Assembly: GCF_002288925.2 (NCBI RefSeq) | Contig: NW_022098044.1 | Span: 14,493,084 to 14,557,083, forward strand | Source: Delphinapterus leucas | Lineage: Eukaryota > Chordata > Mammalia > Artiodactyla > Monodontidae | Reading direction: 5' to 3' | DNA: 64,000 nt | Part shown: positions 12,570 to 23,489 of the stretch, one piece after another | Layout of the letters: every line of letters starts with the position of its first letter | Numbering within the stretch: the stretch's first letter is position 1 | The notes under the pieces: model-generated | The model's input: the letters and a program-made list of their open reading frames with translations, nothing else | Told to the model about the DNA's origin: nothing | Databases searched by the model: none | Program-made: the position numbers and the translations under genes

Positions 12570-14532
12570 TGTAATTTTTAAAACTACCATTAGAGATTTC
12601 AACAGCCCTCTCTCAGTAATTGATAAAACAGGTAGACACAAAATCTGCAAGAATATACATAAAGAACTTGGAAAACATCATCAACCAATTTGATTTAATC
12701 AACATATACTGAGCCTTTTACCCAACAATAGAATATACATTCTTTTCAAATGCACATGGTATGTTCACCAAGATAGAATATATTCTGTTGTATAACACAA
12801 GTCTCAAATTTGAGGATTAAAATCATATTAAACATGCTCTTTGACCACAACAATATCAAATTAGAAACCAAAATCAAAAAGATATCTGGAAAAACCCAAT
12901 ATTTAAAAAAATTTTTAAAAAACTTCTAAAAAGAAATCTTAAGGAAACATTAAATAGCAGAAAATATTTCAAGCTGAATAAAAATAGAAATACCACATAT
13001 GAAAATTTGTGAGATACAGCCAAAATAATGCCTAGAGCAAAATTTATAATATTAAATCCCTGTTTTAGAAAAGGAATGTCTCAAATCAGTGATCTAGGCT
13101 TCCACCTTAAGAACTTAGCAAAATTAACACAAAGCAAACATGATGAGTAAAACAAAGAGCAGAAATCAGTGAAAGAGAAAACAGAAAAATGAAATCAATA
13201 AGATCAAAAGCTGGATCCTTAGAAGATCAGTTTATTGATATCAGTAAAACTTTAACTAGATAGACCAGAAAAGAATTCTAAGTTAAAAATTACCAGTATC
13301 AAGAATTTAAAGGGGGACATCACTAAAGATCCTACAGACACTGAAAGGATGATAGGGAAATATCAATATTACGAACAAGAAATACAACAAGTTAGATGAA
13401 ATGGAAGCATTTCATGAAAGACACAAACTACCAAAATTCTTTCAAAAAGATACAGATAATCTGTACACACTTATTCTATTAAAGACATTGAATACATAGT
13501 TTAAAACTTTCCTGTAAGGAAAACTCCAGGCCCAGATGACTTCAGAGGTAAATGGCACCATACATTTAAGGAAGAAATAATAGCAATTCTACACAAACTC
13601 CTAAGGAAAACAAAAGAGGAGGGAACAATATACAGCTCATTTTATAAGCCCAGCATTACCCTGACACCAAAACTAGACAAAGACGTAAGAAAATTATAAA
13701 TCAATATCCTCAGGAACATAGGCGAAAAAATCCTGAACAAAAATTAGGAAACTGAATCCAGCAATATAGAAAAAAGATAAACATCGTGACCAAATTCATC
13801 CCAGTAAAGCAAGGTTGGTTTAACATTTGAAAATCAATTTATTAATAGACCAAAACCTCTCACAAACTAATGATTATCAAGAGATGCAGAAAAGAATTTG
13901 GCAAAATTCAACATCTAAAACTCATAGAACGCTGAAAACAGAAAGGAAATTCCTCAACCTGATAAAGGGCATCTATTTAAAAAATCCTGATACTTCACTC
14001 TGAGATCAAAAACAAGGCAAGAATGTCCACTCTCAGCACTGTTATTCAATAGGTACAGGTTCTAGCCAACGCAGTAAAGCAGAAAAAGAAATAAAATGCA
14101 AAGATGTAGAATAGAAGTAGTTACTACTTTATTCATAGATGGCATGATTATCTACGGAGAAAATCTCAAGGAATCTACAAAAATGCTACTAGAATAAACG
14201 AGTTTAGCAAAGCTGAAGGTTATAAAGTCAATGTACAAAAAAAAAATTAATACTAGTCCTATATATTAGGAGTGAACAATTAAAAATTAAAGTTAAAAAC
14301 AAAAGTAATACAATTTACAATAGCATCAAGAAATATAAAATAATCAGGCATAAATTTAATAAAATATGAGTAATACCTGTACTCTAAACACTGCAAAACA
14401 CTACTGAGAAAAATTAAAGCAGGCTTAAATAGAGACACCATGTTCATAGATCAGAAAACTCAATTCTGTTAAACTGTTCATTCTCCCCAATTCATCACTA
14501 CTTGATCTCAAGACTTACTATATATAAAAGCT
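12570..14532 (+). mobile_element. Ancient L1 relic, ORF2 middle part (5' piece of a split element)
   Basis: By pattern this is L1 ORF2 from the region after the endonuclease into the reverse transcriptase and beyond. It includes 'tgcacatggtatgttcacca', 'aaaactccaggcccagatga' and 'gtccactctcagcactgtta'. It carries many stops and indels. It stops at 'cttactatatataaaagct', and the matching continuation begins near 20066, so a younger insertion split it. Confidence 0.8.
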
Positions 14533-15231
14533 TTTTTGGGAGATTGGTTCAGGATGGCGGAGTAAAAGGACGTGTGCTCACTCCCTCTTGTGAGAGCACC
14601 GAAATCACAACTAACTGCTGAACAATCATCCACAGGAAGACACTGGAACTCACCAAAAAACATACCCCACATCCAAAGACAAAGGAGAAGCCATAATGAG
14701 ACAGTAGGAGGGGCACAATCAATAAAATCAAATCCCATAACTGCTGGGTGACTCACAAACTGGATAACACTTATACCACAGAATTCCACCCACTGGACTG
14801 AAGGTTATGAGCCCCACATCAGGCTTCCCAACCTGGGGGTCCGGCAACGGGAGGAGGAATTCCTAGGGAATCAGACTTTGAAGGGTAGCAGGACTTGACT
14901 GCAGGACTTGGACAGGACTGGGGGAATCAGAGACTCCACTCATGGAGGGCACACACAAAGTGGTGTGTGCATCGGGACCCAGGGGAAGGAGCAGTGACCC
15001 CATACTAGACTGAACCAGACTTACTTGTTAGTGTTGGAGGGTCTGCTGCAGAGACGGGGGTGGCTGTGGCTCACCGTGAGGACAAGGACACTGGCAGCAG
15101 AAGTTCTGGGAAGTACTCCTTGGCGTGAGCCCTCCCAGAGTCTGCCATGAGCCCAACCAAAGAGGCGAGGTAGGCTCCAGCATTGGGTTGCCTCAGGCCA
15201 AACAACCAACAGGGAGGGACCCAGCCCCACC

Positions 15232-15473
15232 CATCAGCAGACAAGCAGACTGAAATTTTACTGAGCTCTGCCCAATAGAGTAACACCCAGTGCTACCCAC
15301 CACCAGTCCCTCCTATCAGGACACTTGCACAAGCCTCACAGATAGTCTCATCCATCAGCAGACAAGCAGACTGAAGTTTTACCGAGCTCTGCCCAAAAGA
15401 GCAACACCCAGCGCTACCCACCACCAGTCGCTCTTACCAGGAAACTTGCACAAGCCTCATAGATAGCCTCATC
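15232..15473 (+). repeat. Two tandem 121-bp units in the L1 5' UTR
   Basis: Units 15232-15352 and 15353-15473 are near-identical ('gacaagcagactgaa', 'gctctgcccaa', 'gctacccaccaccagtc', 'acttgcacaagcctca'). A third unit begins and then diverges at about 15474. Confidence 0.85.
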
Positions 15474-15544
15474 CACCAGAAGAAGCAAGAAGAACTACAA
15501 CCCTGCAGCCTGTGGAACAAAAACCACAATCACAGAAAGACAAG

Positions 15545-16467
15545 ATGAAAGGGCAGAGGGCTATGAATCAGATGAAGAAACAAGATAAAACCCCCAAAAA
15601 ACAACTAAATGAAGTGGAGATAGGAAACCTTCCAGAAAAAGAATTGAGAATAATGATAGTGAAGATGATCCAGGACCTCGGAAAAACAATGGAGGCAAAG
15701 ATCAAGAAGATGCAAGGAATGTTTAACAAAGACCTAGAAAAATTAAAGAACAAACACCTAGAAGAATTAAAGAACAGAGATGAACAATACAATAACTGAA
15801 ATAGAAAATACACTAGAAGGAATCAATAGCAGAATAACTGAGGCAGAAGAACGGATAAGTGACCTGGAAACAGGATGGTGGAATTCACTGCCACGGAACA
15901 GAATAAAGAAAAAAGAATGAAAAAAAATGAAGACAGCCTAAGAGACTTCTGGGACAACATTAAACACAACATTCGCATTATAGGGGTCCCAAAAGGAGAA
16001 GAGAGAGAGAAAGGACCCGAGAAAATATCTGAAGAGATTATAATCGAAAACTTCCCTAACATGGGAAAGGAAATAGCCACCCACGTCCAGCAAGCGCAGA
16101 GTGTCGCAGGCAGGATAAACCCAAGGAGAAACACACTGAGATGCATAGTAATCAAACTGGCAAAAAAAAAGACAAAGAAAAATTACTGAAAGCAAACAAA
16201 GGAAAAATGACAAATAACATACAAGGGAACTCCCATAAGGTTAACAGCTGACTTCTCAGTAGAAATTCTACAAGCCAGAAGGGAGTGGCATGACATATTT
16301 AAAGTGATGAAAGGGAAGAGCCTACAACCAAGATTACTCTGCCTGGCAAGGGTCTCATTCAGAGTCGATGGAGAAATCAAAAGCTTTACAGACAAGCAAA
16401 AGCTAAGAGAATTCAGCACTACCAAACCAGCACCACCAAACAACAAATGCTAAAGGAACTTCTCTAA
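15545..16467 (+). pseudogene. L1 ORF1 (RNA-binding chaperone), frameshifted
   Basis: L1 ORF1p coats L1 RNA as a trimer in the ribonucleoprotein particle. An ATG at 15545 opens a Lys/Gln-rich N-terminus and then a heptad-like coiled-coil stretch (EAKIKKMQGMFNKDLEKLKN). The first frame stops at 15799. The RNA-recognition part continues in another frame at 15875-16189 (NIRIIGVPKGEE, typical of L1 ORF1). The C-terminal domain is readable in a third segment that ends LKELL and a stop at 16465-16467. At least two frameshifts make it non-functional. Confidence 0.85.
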
Positions 16468-17039
16468 GTGAAAAACACAAGAGAAGAAAAGGACATACAA
16501 AAACAAACCCATAACAATTAAGAAAATGGTAATAGGAACATACGTATCGATAATTACCTTAAAAGTGAATGGATTAAAATGTTCCAACCAAAAGACACAG
16601 GCTTGCTGAATGGATACAAAAACAAGACTCATATATATGCTGTCTACAACAGACCCACTTCAGACCTAGTGACACATTCAGACTGAAAGTAAAAACTCTC
16701 CAGAAAGTGGGTACAGAGGGAATCTACCTCAACATAATAAAGGCCATATATGACAAACCCACAGCAAACATCATTCTCAATGGTGAAAAACAGAAAGCAT
16801 TTCCTCTAAGATAAGGAACAGGACAAGGATGTCCATTCTCACCACTATTATTCAACACAGTTTTGGAAGTCCTAGCCATAGCAATCAGAAAAGAAAAAGA
16901 AATAGAAAGAATACAAATTGGAAAAGAAGTAAAACTGTCACTGTTTGCAGATGATGTGATACTATACATAGAGAAACTAAAAATGCCACCAGAAAACTAC
17001 TAGAGCTAATCAATTAATTTGGTAAAGTTGCAGGATACA

Positions 17040-17619
17040 AAATTAATGCACAGAAATCTCTTGCATTCCTATACACTAATGATGAAAAATCTGAAAGAGA
17101 AATTAAGGAAACACTCCCATTTACCATTGCAGCAAAAAGAATAAAATACCTAGGAGAGAATAAAAGACTCTTATATGTAGAAAACTATAAGACACTGATG
17201 AAAGAAATTAAACATGATATAAACAGATGGAGAGATATACCATGTTCTTGGATTGGAAGANNNNNNNNNNNNNNNNNNNNNNNNNNNNNNNNNNNNNNNN
17301 NNNNNNNNNNNNNNNNNNNNNNNNNNNNNNNNNNNNNNNNNNNNNNNNNNNNNNNNNNNNGATTTCTGTGCATTAATTTTGTATCCTGCAACTTTACCAA
17401 ATTAATGCACAGAAATCTCTTGCATTCCTATACACTAATGATGAAAAATCTGAAAGAGAAATTAAGGAAACACTCCCATTTACCATTGCAGCAAAAAGAA
17501 TAAAATACCTAGGAGAGAATAAAAGACTCTTATATGTAGAAAACTATAAGACACTGATGAAAGAAATTAAACATGATATAAACAGATGGAGAGATATACC
17601 ATGTTCTTGGATTGGAAGA
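17040..17619 (+). repeat. 221-bp direct duplication flanking the 100-N gap
   Basis: 17040-17260 is identical by eye to 17399-17619. The 100 N at 17261-17360 and a short inverted piece (17361-17400, reverse complement of about 17020-17059) lie between. This has the look of an assembly artefact. Confidence 0.9.
17261..17360. other. Assembly gap (100 N)
   Basis: A round-number run of N inside L1 ORF2. The flanks overlap by 221 bp, so the true gap is probably zero or negative. Confidence 0.98.
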
Positions 17620-17772
17620 ATCAACAATGTGAAAATGATTATACTACCCAAAGCAATCTACAGATTCAATGCAATCCCTATCAAATCACCAATGGCATTT
17701 TTTATGGAACTAGAACAAAAAATCTTAAAATTTGTATGGAGACACAAAAGACCCTGAATAGCCAAAGCAGTC

Positions 17773-18807
17773 TTGAGGGAAAAAAAAAGTGCTAGAGGAA
17801 TCAGACTCCCTGACATCAGACTATACTACAAAGCTACAGTAATCAAGACAGTATGGTCCTGGCACAGAAACAGAAATATAGATCAATGGAACAGGATAGA
17901 AAGCCCAGAGCTAAACCCACGTACCTATGGTCAACTAATCTATGACAAAGGAGGCAAGGATATACAATGGAGAAAAGGCAGTCTCTTCAATAAGTGGTGC
18001 TGGGAAAACTGGACAGCTACATGTAAAAGAATGAAATTAGAACACTCCCTAACACCATACACAAAAATAAACTCAAAATGGATTCGAGACCTAAATGTAA
18101 GACCAGACACTAGAAAACTCTTAGAGGAAAACATAGGAAGAACACTCTTTGACATAAATCACAGAAAGATCTGTTTTGATCCACCTACTAGAGTAATGGA
18201 AATAAAAACAAAAATAAACAAATGGGACCTAATGAAACTTAAAAGCTTTTGCACAGCAAAGGAAACTACAAACAAGACGAAAAGACAACCCTCAGAAATG
18301 GGAGAAAATATTTGCAAACGAATCAACAAAGGATTAATCTCCCAAATATATAAACAGCTCATGCAGCTCATTATTAAAAAAACAAACAACCCAATCCTAA
18401 ACTGGGCAGAAGACCTAAATAGACATTTCTCCAAAGAAGACATACAGATGGCCAAGAAGCACATGAAAAGCTGCTCAACATCACTAATTATTAGAGAAAT
18501 GCACATCAAAACTACAGTGAGGTATCACCTCACGCCAGTTAGAATGGGCATCATCAGAAAACCTACAAGCAACAAATGCTGGAGAGGGTGTGGAGAAAAG
18601 GGAACCCTCTTGCACTGTTGGTGGGAATGTAAATGGATACAGCGACTATGGAGAAAAATATGGAGGTTCCTTAAAAAAGTAAAAATAGAATTACCATATG
18701 ACCCAGCAATCCCACTACTGGGCATATACCCAGAGAAAACTGTAACTCAAAAAGACACATGCACTCCAACCTTCACTGCAGCACTATTTACAATAGCCAG
18801 GTCATAG
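17773..18807 (+). pseudogene. L1 ORF2 C-terminal domain, open frame of 344 codons
   Basis: This is the longest open frame in the window. It reads through the ORF2 region after the [21 protein letters not shown], then a Lys-rich middle, then the cysteine-histidine motif [18 protein letters not shown], whose first Cys is residue 269. It ends early at a stop after FTIARS, before the usual C-terminal residues. Those remain visible in broken form beyond the SINE insertion. It is 5'-disconnected from the RT by frameshifts, so it is a relic although long. The apparent start codon is not a real translation start. Confidence 0.9.
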
Positions 18808-18851
18808 AAGCCACCTAAATGCCCATTGACAGACGAAAGGATAAAGATGTG

Positions 18852-19147
18852 TTAGGGCTTCCCTGGTGGTGCAGTGGTTGATAATTTGACTGCTAATGCA
18901 GGGGACACGGGTTCGAGCCCTGGTCTGGGAAGATCCCACATGCTGTGGAGAAACTAGGCCTGTGAGCCGCGACTACTGAGCCTGTGCGTCTGGAGCCTGT
19001 GTTCTGCAACAAGAGAGGCCGCGACAGTGAGAGGCCCGTGCACTGCGATGAAGAGTGGCCCCCGCTTGCCACAACTAGAGAAAGAAGACCGCACAGAAAT
19101 GAAGACCAAACACAGCCAAAAATAAATAAATTAATTAATTAAAAAAA
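18852..19147 (+). mobile_element. CHR-type tRNA-derived SINE (in L1 3' end)
   Basis: The SINE head is 'gggcttccctggtggtgcag', with an A-box-like 'tggtgcagtgg' and a B-box-like 'gggttcgagccc'. It has an A-rich tail. A target-site duplication AAAGATGTG is at 18843-18851 and 19148-19156. It interrupts the L1 sequence, which continues seamlessly on each side. Confidence 0.95.
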
Positions 19148-19156
19148 AAAGATGTG

Positions 19157-19513
19157 GTACATATATACAATGGAATTACTCAGCCATAAAAAGGAACGAA
19201 ATTGGGTCATTTGTAGAGACGTGGATGAATCCAGAGACTGTCATACAGAGTGAAGTAAGTTAGAAAGAGAAAAACAAATATCGTATCTTAACGTGTATAT
19301 GGGGAACCTTGAAAAATAGTACAGATGAACCGGTTTGCAGGGCAGAAACTGAGACACAGATGTAGAGAACAAACGTATGGACACCAAGCGGGGAAAGCGG
19401 CAGGGGTGGTGGTGGGATGAATTGGGAGATTGGGAATGACATGTATACACTGATGTGTATAAAACAGATAACTAATAAGAACCTGCTGTATAAAAAAATA
19501 AATTAAAAAAAAA
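19157..19513 (+). mobile_element. 3' end and poly-A of the younger L1
   Basis: Continues the L1 after the SINE ('acaatggaattactcagcca', 'gatgtgtataaaacagataa') and ends in 'taaaaaaataaattaaaaaaaaa'. Confidence 0.85.
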
Positions 19514-19717
19514 GTACTTTTAGAAGTTTGGATAATTTCCCAAAAACGTAGAGATAGTGAAGGTTTTAGTTCACTGAAGTATTTGTTTTTGTATTGTTAA
19601 TAGCTTTAGCTTTTGGAATGCTAAAATTAAAAAATTTTAAACTCAAAAATAAAAAACAAAAAAAACAAACATTAAATAAAATCCATGCCCCCCCCAAAAA
19701 AAAAGAAAAAAAAAAAG
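19514..19717 (+). mobile_element. Probable L1 3' transduction with its own poly-A signal and tail
   Basis: About 175 bp of non-L1 sequence follows the first L1 poly-A. It ends with an AATAAA signal at 19675-19680 and then a second long A-rich tract at 19695-19716. Immediately after comes AGCT, part of the target site seen before the L1 5' end. This is the expected form of read-through transcription and joint retrotransposition of downstream source DNA. Confidence 0.65.
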
Positions 19718-19724
19718 CTATATT

Positions 19725-20065
19725 GTGACTTCCCTGGTGGTGCAGTGGTTAAGAATCCGCCTGCCAATGCAGGGGACACGGGTTCAAGCCCTGGTCCGGG
19801 ACGATCTCACTAAGCCCATGCACCACCACTACGGAGCCTGCGCTCTAGAGCCTGCGAGCCACAACTACTGAGCCTGCGTGCCACAACTACTGAAGCACGC
19901 ACGCCCAGATCCTGTGTTCTGCAACAAAGAGAAGCCACCACAAGGAGAAGCCCGTGTACCACAACAAAGAGTAGCCCCTGCTCGCTGCAACTAGAGAAAG
20001 CCCACGGGCAGCAACGAAGACCCAATGCAGCCAAAAATCAATCAATCAATTTATTTTTTAAAAAG
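19725..20065 (+). mobile_element. CHR-type tRNA-derived SINE, long form
   Basis: Head 'gacttccctggtggtgcagt', B-box-like 'gggttcaagccc', then repeated 'ccacaactactgagcctgc'-like units. Target-site duplication GCTATATT is at 19717-19724 and 20066-20073. Inserted exactly at the 3' edge of the L1 complex. Confidence 0.9.
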
Positions 20066-21475
20066 GCTATATTAATAAAGCCAGTTTGGTACTGGTATAA
20101 AGACAGGCATACAGATCGAAAGAACAAGAGAGAATCCACAAATAGACCTTCACAGATATGACCTATTCATTTTTGACAAAGATGTCTAGGTATTCCAATG
20201 AGGAAAGAATAGGTTTTTAACAAATGAAGTTGCAAAAATTGGGTGTTCATGTGAAAACAAAGAAATAAATCTCCCCCAAATTTCAAACTTCATATTGTCT
20301 ATAAAAATGAGCTCAAAATATATCTAAATGTTAAACTTAAAACAACAAAACTTCTAGAAGAAAAGAGGGGAATGTTTTTTGTGACACTGGGTTAGGCAAA
20401 GATTTCCTAGCATGCATTAAAAAAGCATGAAAAAAACTTGTAAATTTGACTACGTCAAAATTCTTTTAAAGTCTTGCTCCTCAAAAAGCATTGTTAGGAA
20501 AATGAAAAGGCAAGCCACAGACTGGGAGAAAATATTTACAAAACATGTATCTTCTAAAGGACTGGTAATTAGAATATTAAAATACACATAACAACAACAA
20601 CAACAAAACCTCTTACAATGCCGTAAGACAAACATGCTTTTTCACATAGGCAAAAGATTTGAATAAACATTTCATCAAAGAAGATTATGAATGGTAAATA
20701 AATGCAGGAAAAGATGCTGAACACCGTTAATCATCAGGGAAAAGTAAATTAAAACCACAAGGAAATAACAGTCTACAGCCATTCAAATGGTTAAAATTAA
20801 AAACTGGTAATTCCAAGTGTTGCCAAAGATGGAGCAACTGAAACACTGGTAACATTGCTGGGAGAATGCAAAATAGTAAGTCACTTTAGAAAGCAGTTTA
20901 GCAGTTTCTTATAAAGTCAAACATATATTTATAGACAACATAGCAATCAATCCCACTGTGGTATTTACCACCCCAAAAATCAAAATATACCTTTACACAA
21001 AGACTTTTACTGGAATTTCATAGCAGCTCAATTCATGATAACCCCAAACTGAAAACAGCCCAGACTGTCATCAATGGGTAAATGGATAAACGAATTGTGA
21101 TACATCATTCAATGCAATAGACTCAGAATCAGAAGGAATGAACTACAGATACAAACAACATGGACAAATCTCAAGATCACTATGTTAAATTAAAAGAAAA
21201 AAGCCAGACAAAAAGACTACCTACTGTATGGTTCCATTTATATAATACCTTAGAAAAGGCGAAATTTATACAAGAAAGCGTATTAGTGATTAACAGGGAC
21301 TGGAGGAAGAGGCTGACTGCAAGGGGACAGGAGAGAACTGTAGGGGTGATGGAAATGTTCCTATCATGACTGTGGCAGTGACTACACAATTCAAACATTT
21401 GTCAAAACTCATCAAACTGTGAACTTAAATTGGTGAGTTTTATTGTATATAAATTATATCGCAGTAAAGCTGAAA
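20066..21475 (+). mobile_element. Ancient L1 relic, 3' piece of the split element
   Basis: Resumes L1 ORF2 at 'ataaagccagtttggtactg' where the piece ending at 14532 left off. It runs through the ORF2 C-terminus to an L1 3' UTR ('gaacttaaattggtgagttt'). Heavily mutated. Confidence 0.8.
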
Positions 21476-22200
21476 AAATGTATCCCCAAAAGAGAAGTAT
21501 AATATTACATTTTAGTTTTTACCACTCCCAAACACCTTAACATTATAATCCTCTAGTTTCATTAACACTGAAACACTCAGTGGATTCTAAACAATATAAG
21601 TAGGAGTATCCAAACAAATTACCAAGTAGGTGAATATTTATTATGCTCAAAGATGATTTTACTTAACGGTTTCTACAATATCATGTGTACCTACTGGTAA
21701 ATTTCTGATCTTTGGTAAGATACTAAACTATATTGGTGAGAAGGACCAACAGTTTTACTAAGTATGCTGCGGTGGGATAAGGTAGAAAGCTATGGGACAT
21801 TCTGTCAAATTACAACTGTGTGACAAAGAAGAAATGCAAGGAATTAGGCTGCTTGCAAATAACCATGAAACAAAACACCAAGTCATTCGCTCATTTCAGC
21901 TCTTTCACCATTAGAGAGGAGAGGAGGTGGGGACCAGGGGCCATCAATGTTTCAATTCCTGGTGTGTTACAAAATGATGCCAAAAATTTGAAAGTTATCT
22001 TGAATGGAAAAGAAAATCTCCAGCAGGTTCCCTGAGATTATGCAAAATATCCCCTTTCAAAATGCAATTTGAATGTGCCTAAGGAAGAAACCTCAAATTC
22101 AGTAATGTTAACAAACCCTATCCACATCTTTCAAAGAACTGAAACAGCAAATTTTCTTTACAAACAAAAAAATCTTCCATTTAGAGAAGGATTTTCTTAC
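21476..22200. other. Intron, no recognised feature
   Basis: Unassigned sequence. A 71-codon frame at 21820-22035 is not supported by splice signals. Confidence 0.5.
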
Positions 22201-22258
22201 TGTGAACTGCATCTCATTTGAAGTGAGCCAAAGTTCACTTCCAGTGAAGTAAGTTTCT
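22201..22258 (-). CDS. Coding exon, unidentified minus-strand gene
   Basis: A 58-nt exon with a good acceptor (gcttttcctgttaacag) and a near-ideal donor (gtaagaaa). Its first A completes a CGA (Arg) codon begun in the exon at 29213-29314. It then encodes ETYFTGSELWLTSNEMQFT and ends in phase 0. The aromatic-rich peptide differs from the Ser/Glu-rich neighbours and may be part of a folded segment. The required phases (2 in, 0 out) were predicted from the neighbouring exons before this exon was located, which strengthens the call. Confidence 0.8.
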
Positions 22259-23489
22259 CTGTTAACAGGAAAAGCAAGAGTCCAGAATTGCTGTACTTTT
22301 GCTCCATGAATAGAGCAACAAATTTAAATAGGTAACAGAAATAAAAAAGCAGTTCCTTTAAACAGCGAAGAATGCCAAGCCGCTCTGCATTATCAGGACT
22401 TTGCTCTCTCCCCTTCCATGATCTTCAACACCTCTTCAGTCAACATTTTAGGAAACTTTGTTAAAATTCTTTATCTGAGAATGTTTTTCGTCACCTTTTC
22501 ACACATCATTCCATAGCCAATAAGTAAACCGAACATTCTTGCCTTCAATATTTGAGGGACTAATACTCTACACTTTTCATGTAATTTTAGGCATTTGTGT
22601 GTTACAGAAAGTGAGTTATATTTTGCAAAATAACATATAATGTAAATAATCCATAAATATTTATTTAAAATAATGTATTATTTAACAAAAAAATATTTAA
22701 GAGTATTACTTAAAATAATATATAATAAATACTGAAAGAAATAAAAATTAAATCAAACCTCTAACTAAATACACTAATTTCTGAATAACAAGGATGAGAA
22801 CATATTAGCGGTGGGAGGCAATTCCCCATGGGTCTCCCCTTTTTCTGCATGTCTTGTGAGCAAAGGACACTGACTGTCCTTTTGTTCTAGACTACCTTTT
22901 CAAGAATGTCTATGTATCAAACAGCCTTGGAAGATAGAGATATTGCTTCTTTCTGAAGCAAAGGGCAGATGTGTTGAATCAGAGCAAACGTCAGGTAGGC
23001 TTACTGCCCAATGTAAAAATTCCGGTTTCCTAACGTTGGGGTTCCTCAGCTGTGACAGAGCATCTACCTAGGCCCCTCCGTATTGCCCCCGTGAGACTAG
23101 GGAAGCAAGAAGAACCAACGAGAAGCTAAGCTGATGTTCATGGTGCTTTTTGAACGATGAGTAATAAATTCATCTGTCTTTGACCCAGGAGTTCCATGAC
23201 TTCAGCCAGCAGCCATGAAATTGTCAGGCTAACTTGGTACCTTACAAGCAGGGTAAAATCTCAGACCCATCACACTTTGACAAATTAGTCTATATTAAAC
23301 AGTATTAAAACACTTAAACACAGTGGCAGCCAAAAATCTCTCAATATGATCACACCTATGTGGTGAAAAACTCTAATCTGATTCAATTTTTCACTGAGTG
23401 GTTATGCTTGAATAATGATAAAGAGACAACTAATATCCATTTTAATTTTTCTATAGCTTCCTGAATTTTCTTTAATGACTGTGTTACTT
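22259..23489. other. Intron; AT-rich block at 22611-22745
   Basis: 22611-22745 is AT-rich low-complexity sequence. The rest is unassigned. Confidence 0.5.

Larger units (their letters stand above)
16526..17772 (+). pseudogene. L1 ORF2 N-terminal and RT fragments, deleted and frameshifted
   Basis: 16526-16690 encodes only the start of the endonuclease (beginning MVIGTYVSIITLKVNGL). At about 16690 the text jumps to a late part of the reverse transcriptase. The RT motif FADD is present at 16944-16955 in the frame LFADDVI, but the earlier RT motifs and most of the endonuclease are missing. Stops follow, then the assembly gap and a repeated 221-bp block. It cannot encode an active enzyme. Confidence 0.85.
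14533..19513 (+). mobile_element. Younger near-full-length L1 with internal deletion, carrying a SINE and an assembly gap
   Basis: The element starts near 14538 with an L1 5' UTR ('ggttcaggatggcggagtaa', a YY1-like start). ORF1 is at 15545-16467, ORF2 starts at 16526, a 3' UTR follows and the poly-A ends at about 19513. Both ORFs are broken. ORF2 lacks most of the endonuclease and the first half of the reverse transcriptase. A 100-N gap lies at 17261-17360, next to a false duplication. A SINE sits in the 3' end at 18852-19147. The insertion target 'aaaagct' is found at 14526-14532 and again at about 19713-19719, beyond a second A-tail. It lies antisense in an intron of the minus-strand gene. 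Confidence 0.9.

Noticed and set aside
17773..18807. 344-codon open frame as a functional gene
   Set aside because: It is the C-terminal part of L1 ORF2, cut off from the reverse transcriptase by frameshifts, with an early stop.
18852..18920. tRNA gene
   Set aside because: A- and B-box-like words are present, but this is the tRNA-derived head of a SINE followed by its body and A-tail; the other CHR copies are the same.
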